A stretch of 17,494 nucleotides of DNA from an uncultured Bacteroidota bacterium (GTDB taxonomy: Bacteria > Bacteroidota > Bacteroidia > Bacteroidales > UBA12481): positions 1 through 17,494 of the forward strand of contig CAILAQ010000723.1 of the NCBI GenBank assembly GCA_903832165.1. Direction: 5' to 3'. The notes under the pieces were generated by a model that was not told where the DNA came from, made no database searches, and saw only the letters and a program-made list of their open reading frames with translations. Both the position numbers and the translations under genes were made by a program. Each line of letters starts with the position of its first letter. The first letter of the stretch is position 1. Below are positions 1 through 6,878 of this stretch, in pieces.

Positions 1-6
1 CGAATA

Positions 7-41
7 CAAGCAATTTTTTGCTTGAACGCAACCGTGCGTTC
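7..41. repeat. Tandem perfect hairpins
   Basis: Two perfect inverted repeats stand back to back. The first has a 7-bp stem, CAAGCAA (7-13) with TTGCTTG (18-24), around a TTTT loop. The second has a 7-bp stem, GAACGCA (24-30) with TGCGTTC (35-41), around an ACCG loop, and shares base 24 with the first. An A-rich run follows (about 46-54). On the minus strand that run would be a T-tract upstream of the hairpins, so this is not a textbook intrinsic terminator in either direction. It may end a transcript entering from the left or form a structured leader for the gene starting at 110. The rest of 1-109 shows no gene. Confidence 0.5.
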
Positions 42-109
42 CTGCAAAAAAAAATAGGAGTAAGCTGAAAATCCTAAAAAGAGTAAGCATTAGTTTAATC
101 TGATTGATC

Positions 110-3100
110 ATGAAAATTATCGATTACATTTTAAACGGTCCCGTCGTAGCCAATCCTGACAATACGATGCCTGCAGCCGTTTCAAATTGCACCGGTACCG
201 GCGGACCCGGTACAATCCTTTCGGGGATCTTTCCAAATGCGCTCGATTTCGGGACCAACGGTAATATCCAGGCCACCTTAACTCCCTCCTCCATCCTCAC
301 CCAGAAATTTTGCTTAAGGGTTGTTTTTAAAATTGATACGCCCGTTGCCGGACGACAGAACCTGGTGGAGTCCACGTGTCTGCCCTTTTCCATGTTCATT
401 GATACAGCAGGCGGCACCAACGATTTCAAATTGGTTGTATCTGTCGCTCCTACAGCCCACGGATGGAGCGGAACGACTTCCGAATTCTTTAAAGATCTTA
501 AATTAAGCACGTGGTATACTGCTGATCTGGTTTATGACACAGACACTGTTGCTGTATTTATCGACGGTATCATTTTATCTGTACATGCTTTTCCTTTCGG
601 ATCCATCGCAACTTTTGCGGGAAACCAGTTATTCATTGGAACCTGGGTGGATGGGGCCAGAAATCATTTTAATGGAATAATGGCAGCTGTACAGTGGTTT
701 AATGATGAAATACCGCCTGAACTGGAAACTCAGCTCGATGAACGGCGCAGCCACCCGGAATGGTTTCTGACTTATAAGCAGGAGGCCATCAAAAGTTATC
801 TCAATTTCGGCTCCATGCTGGGAAAATACAATTACGACTACCAGGCAGGTGCTTATATGCAGCAATTTGATTCCGGCCTGATCATGTATAATGAGAGTGT
901 AGGAGCTGCCTTTGAAATGCACGGTTCCATTTTTCAATATTATAAAACCACTGCCAACAAAAGTGAATTAGGTTACCTGGTCAGTGATGAAGGCAACACG
1001 ACAAAACCCGGTGGACGCAAAAGTTTATTCAGAAAAGGAGGAATTTATTGGAGCCCTGCTACCGGCTCATTCCCGGTAACCGGCCAGATGTATATCGATT
1101 ACGAACAGTTCGGCGAATCAGCTTTCATTGGATGGCCTGTGGCAGCTTCCAATCCCATCAGCAATGGAAAAGAACAGGTATTCCAGGGAGCCAGAATGTA
1201 TTACAAAAATGGTTCTCCCAAGGCTTTTGAAGTTCACGGAGCCATTCTTGCAAAGTATCTTGCCACAGGGGGTGTTAATATTTGGGGTTACCCGGCTACC
1301 AATGAATCAGATATCCTGAATGGTGCCTCCATTGTTGGAAAATTCAATGACTTTGAAAACTGCACTATATATTGGACCAGCGGCACCGGTGCGTTTGAGG
1401 TTCATGGTGATATCCGCCAAAAATACAGAGATCTGAACGGCCCGATTGGCCAGATGGGATTTCCCACATCCGACGAAAGCGATATTCCCGGTAGTTCAGG
1501 CGGCTCAAGATATAATACCTTTCAGAATGGAAGTATATTATGGTTTGGCAGCTGGAATAACATGTTTGTATGCCAGTCCTTTAAAATTTTCCTGGGTGGG
1601 ATTAATTCAAAGGAAAGCGAAGGCGCCTTTATGGGGCAGAACGATCTCTATTTAAATGCTACCATTCAGGATAACGGCTCCCAGATTTTCAGCCGGCGAT
1701 TCCCGAATTCCGGAGATTTTGGCAATAACAATGTCATTGGCATCAATACCACGCTGGGTTCAGCATTCGTGGCAAACAGCCCAACCCGGATCATAAGACT
1801 CAACCTGGATATCTGGGACAGTGACGGGGGTGCACCTTTTGGACTCGGCGATGATCATCTTGGGTTTTACAGTAAGGAACTGAACATGGCCAATGCCTGG
1901 GGTATGGCCGAAAATAATGGCATTTACAATTCAGGAGCCTTTGATAAAATCAACTCCATTACCTGGTCGGTTCAACCGCAGGTGAATGAGAACCTGCTGA
2001 CGACCTCCCAGAAATGGTGGGGTGTTCAAAACAGGGGAACGAATCCAATCACCTATCCACAGTATGCTGCAGCATTCCGCGATGTTGACAGCGATACCGA
2101 ATGGTGGGATCTTACTGACTGGCTCGAAAAAGCCTTTTACGAATTAGTGGTTAAAGGGATTGCCGCCGGCGGCAATTGCTTTGGAATGTCAGTGGAAGGC
2201 ATCTATGCCCTTAAACACAGAAGCCTTTTCAGTTTGCCGATCGACCGGTTTACCAATTGGGATACGGTGGTGAATGAATTTAATATCAAGCATCAGTATC
2301 AGGTTGGTGCTGCCGGGATCTGGTGGTTTGCAGGCCAGTTCCTTTCGGGCAACACGCACGATCCGGTAGATGTATTCAATAGTACCAGAGATGAATTTAA
2401 CCGCGGAAGCAATCCCGTGATTTGCATCTCACAAAACTGGGATTTTTCCGGAAAACCACATTGCATTTTACCAGTGGCATGGGACAGCAGCACCAATCCC
2501 TGGCAGATAGCCATCTGCGATCCGAACTTCCCGAGTGATCCGGCTAACCCGGGAGCCATCATCACCAGAACCCTCTTCGTAGATCCTGTTGCAAATACTT
2601 TTTCCTATAATGGCGGCAATGTATACAGTGGCGGTGCATGGAGTGGCGGCCGTTTTCATTATATGCCCTATTCAGTTACCGGCGAAAGACCCAGAACCCC
2701 GATCTGGGATGCCATTCTGTTAATCCTTGCAGGTACTATTCTCATATTGGGATCTGATGCTGAAACTGTCAGTCTGGTTGATGAAAATGGCAACGACCTC
2801 GATGCCTTCGGAACAGACAGCACCAATCGGTTAAAGCAAAAAAAATCGTTAGATAATAAATTCGTTTCTGTAAAAGGTTTTGATTCAAAAACCAGACTGA
2901 CAGCTGCTGATGCACTGATAAGGAAACCCGGCTTCAGACATAAGAGCAGGGGGATTCTTGCTTCAGAAATGTTTTTACGCACGGAGAAGGACAATCCCCG
3001 TTTCGATCGGGTTTTTCCAGGCTTGGAAGAACGTGCCAAATTCGGCGGCTTAACTGTGACTGAATTGTTGAATGATCGCAAAATTTCTGCTGCGGTGACC

Positions 3101-3766
3101 AGACATTTCACTGATCCTGCGGTGTTTGAAAATCTGAAAAACCGCAATATTACCCATCTGATTAACGACCGCAAATTAATGGAAGCCATCGATCCGGCAG
3201 CTGCAAGCTCATTGGCTGGCCTGGTGTCTTCCGGTTCAATCGGCAAGAATTTCAAGCACCTGCTTCGTGGTATCAATGATGGGCAGCTTGAATATGCAGT
3301 TAAAAATAAATTGAACGAGTTCCGTTTGCAGTCTGCAGTAAAAAGTGCCGAAATCAGCAGTATCGAGACTAAGGATCTTGGATCTTCAACGGCCGTCGTT
3401 AACATGATATGTAATGAAAACAAGACAGTGAAGCTGGAGATAAACAATAAGCTAGGGTTGGGTCCTGACAATCTCAAAATTACCATCGATAAAATTCCGG
3501 CGGCCATTGGCAAGGAATTAAGCCTTAGCATAAAACCAGGCCTCGCCGGTTTGGACATTCTCACGATCGGGGAAAAAGTTAATGCAACGGTAACTATTCA
3601 GGGCCAGGTTGGGGGTAAATCCTACAACACCAATTTTGGAGTTGATATTGAAGGAGGTATCCGCATCAGGCCTTCAACGGTTGTCAGCGGTAATGAATTG
3701 AAAGTTGGGAAAATTGAAAATCTGTTCGGACAGATGACAGATTCAAAAATGATTAAGGGAATCTAA
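110..3766 (+). CDS. Mosaic protein: LamG-like domain, LGFP repeats, putative cysteine peptidase-like domain
   Basis: A 1218-residue protein read from the ATG at 110; a TTG two codons upstream is also in frame but less likely. Visible parts in order: a LamG/concanavalin-like beta-sandwich (about 10-215); four LGFP-type repeats (about 226-487) marked by LGYLVSDE, FIGWPVAA, IWGYPATNE and QMGFPTSDE; a beta-rich domain with an acidic DIWDSDGG...GDDHLG stretch (about 488-626) that could bind calcium; and a domain with GGNCFGMS (Cys690), KPHCILPVAW (His784) and ICDPN (Asp804), an order typical of papain-fold cysteine peptidases or transglutaminase-like enzymes. A hydrophobic stretch (866-884), a helical region with degenerate NDRK-type repeats (about 980-1065) and a beta-rich tail follow. 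LGFP repeats are known from cell-wall-associated proteins of actinobacteria. No N-terminal signal peptide is visible, so localisation is open. The peptidase role is inferred from motif order only. It appears monocistronic, ending at a strong terminator. Confidence 0.85.
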   Translation: MKIIDYILNGPVVANPDNTMPAAVSNCTGTGGPGTILSGIFPNALDFGTNGNIQATLTPSSILTQKFCLRVVFKIDTPVAGRQNLVESTCLPFSMFIDTAGGTNDFKLVVSVAPTAHGWSGTTSEFFKDLKLSTWYTADLVYDTDTVAVFIDGIILSVHAFPFGSIATFAGNQLFIGTWVDGARNHFNGIMAAVQWFNDEIPPELETQLDERRSHPEWFLTYKQEAIKSYLNFGSMLGKYNYDYQAGAYMQQFDSGLIMYNESVGAAFEMHGSIFQYYKTTANKSELGYLVSDEGNTTKPGGRKSLFRKGGIYWSPATGSFPVTGQMYIDYEQFGESAFIGWPVAASNPISNGKEQVFQGARMYYKNGSPKAFEVHGAILAKYLATGGVNIWGYPATNESDILNGASIVGKFNDFENCTIYWTSGTGAFEVHGDIRQKYRDLNGPIGQMGFPTSDESDIPGSSGGSRYNTFQNGSILWFGSWNNMFVCQSFKIFLGGINSKESEGAFMGQNDLYLNATIQDNGSQIFSRRFPNSGDFGNNNVIGINTTLGSAFVANSPTRIIRLNLDIWDSDGGAPFGLGDDHLGFYSKELNMANAWGMAENNGIYNSGAFDKINSITWSVQPQVNENLLTTSQKWWGVQNRGTNPITYPQYAAAFRDVDSDTEWWDLTDWLEKAFYELVVKGIAAGGNCFGMSVEGIYALKHRSLFSLPIDRFTNWDTVVNEFNIKHQYQVGAAGIWWFAGQFLSGNTHDPVDVFNSTRDEFNRGSNPVICISQNWDFSGKPHCILPVAWDSSTNPWQIAICDPNFPSDPANPGAIITRTLFVDPVANTFSYNGGNVYSGGAWSGGRFHYMPYSVTGERPRTPIWDAILLILAGTILILGSDAETVSLVDENGNDLDAFGTDSTNRLKQKKSLDNKFVSVKGFDSKTRLTAADALIRKPGFRHKSRGILASEMFLRTEKDNPRFDRVFPGLEERAKFGGLTVTELLNDRKISAAVTRHFTDPAVFENLKNRNITHLINDRKLMEAIDPAAASSLAGLVSSGSIGKNFKHLLRGINDGQLEYAVKNKLNEFRLQSAVKSAEISSIETKDLGSSTAVVNMICNENKTVKLEINNKLGLGPDNLKITIDKIPAAIGKELSLSIKPGLAGLDILTIGEKVNATVTIQGQVGGKSYNTNFGVDIEGGIRIRPSTVVSGNELKVGKIENLFGQMTDSKMIKGI

Positions 3767-3787
3767 TTCTAAAATCCCGATTTTCAA

Positions 3788-3845
3788 AGCGCCAATACCG
3801 CATCAGCCTGACTAAAATTTGGCTGATGCGTATTGGTGCTTTTTC
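3788..3845 (+). terminator. Strong intrinsic terminator after the LGFP gene
   Basis: The left arm (3788-3808) pairs with the right arm (3821-3840) over about 20 base pairs, with one G-T wobble and one bulged C. The 12-base loop is 3809-3820, and TTTTT (3840-3844) follows the stem. It begins 21 bases after the stop codon of the LGFP gene. It also shows why the longer in-frame start for the downstream mannosidase (TTG at 3833) is wrong, because that start lies inside the terminator stem. Confidence 0.88.
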
Positions 3846-3853
3846 TATATTTG
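3846..3853 (+). promoter_or_regulatory. Bacteroidota-type -7 box for the GH38 gene
   Basis: TATATTTG matches the Bacteroidota sigma-factor consensus TAnnTTTG exactly. It lies 39 bases before the ATG at 3893 and immediately after the preceding terminator, so the mannosidase probably has its own promoter and a short leader. I see no convincing -33 TTTG at the ideal spacing; the nearest TTTG (3818-3821) is about 24 bases upstream. Confidence 0.5.
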
Positions 3854-3892
3854 TCTGACACTTCAACGTATTTTCAGCAGAAATTCTATACA

Positions 3893-6559
3893 ATGAAAAC
3901 CAAATCTGTTCTCATCGCATTTCTGGCCTTGGTTCTCGCCAATACGGCACCCTGCCAGACTCCAAACTCAGCCTATTTCGCCAAAGGAGTGATTCACATC
4001 ATCCCTTCCAGCCATCAGGATATCGCCTGGATGGACTCTCCGGCAAATTGCATGCTTGAAAGGGATACCATGATGATCGCTCCGGCCATCAAACTGATGG
4101 AAAAGAATCCCAAATATGTCTTCTCTGTAGAGCAGGTATTGAACCTCGAAGAGTTTCTTACCCTTCATCCTGATAAAAAGCCATTACTGGAGCAGTTAAC
4201 ACGCGAGGGCAAATTTGAATGGGGCGGCACCTATGTTCAACCCTATGAAAATATGTATTCCGGGGAGGCACTGATCCGTCAGACTTATTTCGGCCGCAAG
4301 TATCTCCACCAGATATTTCCCGGCTGCGATACCCGTATTTACTGGAATCCCGATGTTCCTTCGCGCTCGATACAGATGGCCCAGATACTGAAAAAATCAG
4401 GGATCGATTATATGTCGTTTAGCCGGGTAAGCGAAGGTTTCTACGACTGGAAAAGTCCGGATGGCACCGGCATTTTGTGCTATTCACCCGGGCATTATAC
4501 CAATATGATCAACTTCCTGTTCAAAGATGGCATGAGCTCACTCAGAGATATCAATGAGGTTAATAAACTACTCAAAGTTAAATTCGATGAGCTGGCCAAG
4601 TATTATAAACTTCATAATATTCCCCCTCATATCTGTTTCATTCTTTCAACTGATGCCATTAAACCCGTTGATATGAATGATTTCATTGCTGCCTGGAACA
4701 AGGATATTGCCCCAAAGTATCATATGCCGGTCATGCAGTACTCGACCGTTAATTCTTTCATGTCGGAAATTGCCAAAGGCAAGCTTAAACTGGAGCCAAC
4801 CATAGGCGAGCGGCCAAACGTATGGTTCTACAAAACCGGTCCGAGTCATCACCAGACCCTCGAAGCCGGACGGGACGCATGGAGATCTTTAACCGAAGCT
4901 GAAGAATTCTCGTCGTTCAATTCAATATTGAGAAAATCAACCGATCCGGGTCAGGCCAGCCGACTGCATGCCGCCTGGAAAGAGGCTATCTATCCCGATC
5001 ACGGATGGGGCGGACAGCGTGGTGCGATCACCGACAGCACCTTCTTTGCCAAGTTTCTTTTCGCAGGAAAAGCAGCATCTGATATCAGAAATGCTTCAAT
5101 GACTTCCATCAACCGGAATATCGGATTCAGGGACAAAGGATATCCGGTGGTGGTTTACAACACCTTATCGTGGCAGCGCTCCGACCTGGTAAAAGCCTCG
5201 TTCAATGCTTTGGGGAAATCATATGTATTTAATAAAACCGACCTGAATTTCAAACTGGTCGATCAGGAGGGGAATGAGATTCCAATTCAGGTGATCAGCC
5301 TTAAAACAGATAATCCGGAACCAGCCGAACGGTTCAATTTTCTTTTCCTGGCAAAAGATGTCCCGCCGATGGGTTATAAAACCTATTATCTTGTACTTAA
5401 GGACGCCAAGGATATCGACAACACCCTGAAAAAGGGATATCTCGAAACACCTTATTATACAGTAACTTTAGGAAAAGGTGGTATCAAGTCAATCATCGAT
5501 AAAGACTTGAAAAAGGAATTGCTGAATACCGGCAAATTCCTTGGCGGCGAACTGTTTACCATGCGTTCAGTAGGTTATGGCGCCGGTGAATTCACTGAAA
5601 TTCAGCAGCCCGATATGGAGGGATTTGCCAAACTCAGCGAAACCGATGCTAACTGGAATTGCGTTGAATCGGGCAAAGTTCGGTCGGTATGGGAAACATC
5701 CCAGGCTTTCAGTCATTGCACTGCAAGGGTGCGCGTTATATTGTATAAGGATATCAAGCGTATCGATCTGGAAACAGATTTACTGGGTTGGGATGGAACT
5801 ATTTACCGTGAGTTCAGGCTGGCATTTCCGCTGAACATGAAAAACGGAAAAGTGGTTTACGAAGGGACGATGTGTGCCGTGGAAGTCAACAAGGATGAAC
5901 CAAAGGGCGCCGCGGGGTTTTCCTATCCCGGAGTGGATTACAATCAGCCATACAACCTCGTCAGACCCCGCGAAATACAGAATTGGTTTGCGGGCTATGA
6001 CTCAACAGGGGTAGTTATGATTACTTCAGACGTTATGGGCTTCGATTATATTGACCCCACAACAAATCCGGTTGATTATCCGATGCTGCAGCCGGTGCTG
6101 CTGGCCAGCCGTCGCAGCTGCCACTGGCTTGGCAACTGGTTCCTCGATCCGGGCGATCATTATTATCATTTCTCGATCACCTCCGGCAAGGGGGACTGGC
6201 GGAACACCTATCATGAAGGTACGGCTGCCAGTCAACCGCTGATTGCCATATGCGGCGATGCGGTGAAAAAATCGGAAGGACTTCCGGAAACTTATGGGTT
6301 CCTCAAAATTGATCGGAAAAACGTCATCGTCAGCACTGTAAAAAAGGCCGATGATGATAACAATTACATTATCAGGCTATATGAAATGGAAGGCAAGGAC
6401 ACCCAGGTTACTGTGACATTCCCGTTCCCTGTTAAAAAAGCCTGGAAAACGGATATGATCGAGGAGAATCCTGTGGAAATTCCGGTGGTAAATAATTCAC
6501 TCGTCCTTACAGTGGGTCATAATGCCATCGAAACCTATAAAATCTCCACTACTCTTTGA
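3893..6559 (+). CDS. Exported GH38 family alpha-mannosidase
   Basis: An 888-residue glycoside hydrolase of family 38, which removes alpha-linked mannose by a retaining, metal-dependent mechanism. The ATG at 3893 begins a type I signal peptide (MKTKSVLIAFLALVLA, cleavage probably near residues 19-22), indicating periplasmic or cell-surface action. The N-terminal catalytic domain has HQDIAW (His41 and Asp43, likely metal ligands) and YWNPDVPS (Asp154, the expected nucleophile). Next come a helical middle region (HHQTLEAGRDAWRSLTEAE) and YPDHGWGG (367-374), which stands where classical GH38 enzymes have the HHD...GT metal-ligand motif. A long beta-rich C-terminal half follows, as usual for the family. 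The variant motifs suggest a bacterial GH38 subgroup rather than the Golgi/lysosomal type, so linkage specificity cannot be read from the sequence. No SusC/SusD pair accompanies it. Its 3' end overlaps a decayed convergent gene by 11 bases. Confidence 0.9.
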   Translation: MKTKSVLIAFLALVLANTAPCQTPNSAYFAKGVIHIIPSSHQDIAWMDSPANCMLERDTMMIAPAIKLMEKNPKYVFSVEQVLNLEEFLTLHPDKKPLLEQLTREGKFEWGGTYVQPYENMYSGEALIRQTYFGRKYLHQIFPGCDTRIYWNPDVPSRSIQMAQILKKSGIDYMSFSRVSEGFYDWKSPDGTGILCYSPGHYTNMINFLFKDGMSSLRDINEVNKLLKVKFDELAKYYKLHNIPPHICFILSTDAIKPVDMNDFIAAWNKDIAPKYHMPVMQYSTVNSFMSEIAKGKLKLEPTIGERPNVWFYKTGPSHHQTLEAGRDAWRSLTEAEEFSSFNSILRKSTDPGQASRLHAAWKEAIYPDHGWGGQRGAITDSTFFAKFLFAGKAASDIRNASMTSINRNIGFRDKGYPVVVYNTLSWQRSDLVKASFNALGKSYVFNKTDLNFKLVDQEGNEIPIQVISLKTDNPEPAERFNFLFLAKDVPPMGYKTYYLVLKDAKDIDNTLKKGYLETPYYTVTLGKGGIKSIIDKDLKKELLNTGKFLGGELFTMRSVGYGAGEFTEIQQPDMEGFAKLSETDANWNCVESGKVRSVWETSQAFSHCTARVRVILYKDIKRIDLETDLLGWDGTIYREFRLAFPLNMKNGKVVYEGTMCAVEVNKDEPKGAAGFSYPGVDYNQPYNLVRPREIQNWFAGYDSTGVVMITSDVMGFDYIDPTTNPVDYPMLQPVLLASRRSCHWLGNWFLDPGDHYYHFSITSGKGDWRNTYHEGTAASQPLIAICGDAVKKSEGLPETYGFLKIDRKNVIVSTVKKADDDNNYIIRLYEMEGKDTQVTVTFPFPVKKAWKTDMIEENPVEIPVVNNSLVLTVGHNAIETYKISTTL

Positions 6560-6782
6560 AAATAAAATAGACGGCCAGAATTAAGAAAAAGAATCCAATC
6601 AGGTGATTGGTTTTAAGTGGTTCGTTTTTGAAGAAGGCTACTCCCCACGACATGAGGATGATTGCAAACAAGGGTAGTGTCTGAAACCACTTGAATTCAC
6701 GCAGTTTCAGCTGCCATTACCACGCAAACGTCATGAAGGTATTAGAGAATACCAACAATAATATCGTCCAGATTCCTTTCAT
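6549..6782 (-). pseudogene. Decayed DUF486 (DMT-like) small membrane protein gene
   Basis: The minus strand from an ATG at 6782 reads as a small membrane protein of the DUF486/DMT_6 type: MKGIWTILLLVFSNTFMTFAW, then a stop (TAA, 6719-6717), then in the same frame WQLKLREFKWFQTLPLF, AIILMSWGVAFF, KNEPLKTNHLIGFFF and LILAVYFIFKE before the natural stop at 6551-6549. Two lesions are visible. One is the in-frame stop at codon 22, where family members as I recall them have a Tyr (FAWYGHLK). The other is a missing stretch of roughly 40 residues between AFF and KNEPL, since intact relatives have about 110 residues and this remnant has about 77 codons. The frame is otherwise intact, which suggests fairly recent decay. 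It accounts for most of the apparently empty interval between the mannosidase and GH97 genes. Confidence 0.82.
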
Positions 6783-6800
6783 TATCTAAAAGACTTTTAA

Positions 6801-6877
6801 GAAATTCTCTCGCCAAGCCGCAAAGTCGCCAAAAAATTCCTACACTTCGCGTCTTTGCGTCTTTGCGTGAAAATTTC
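6801..6877. repeat. Intergenic inverted repeat of the CGCAAAGACGCAAAG family (copy 1)
   Basis: An imperfect inverted repeat. The left arm begins GAAATTCTCTCGCCAAG and continues with GCAAAGTCGC. The right arm reads GCGTCTTTGCGTCTTTGCG and ends in AAATTTC. It lies directly after the stop codon of the GH97 gene (minus strand) and could act as its transcription end. A second copy is at 10479-10539. Repeats of this kind are common between genes in Bacteroidota; I recognise the pattern but cannot count copies in the genome. Confidence 0.7.
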
Positions 6878-6878
6878 T

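Noticed and set aside
2668..3564. 298-codon open frame on the minus strand inside the mosaic-protein gene
   Set aside because: It lies wholly antisense to a clearly coding frame, has no recognisable motif, and is a composition by-product.
3833..3892. 20-residue N-terminal extension of the mannosidase from a TTG
   Set aside because: The extension begins inside a terminator stem and would place 20 residues ahead of a proper signal peptide; the ATG at 3893 is far better.
3945..3955. Lipoprotein signal (Cys21) in the mannosidase leader
   Set aside because: The residues before the cysteine are T-A-P, and proline at -1 does not fit a lipobox; a type I signal peptide is more likely.
6804..6877. 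Possible CRISPR or tandem-repeat array because of repeated GTCTTTGCG units
   Set aside because: Only two or three 9-10 base units within one inverted repeat and no spacers; it fits the intergenic repeat family better.
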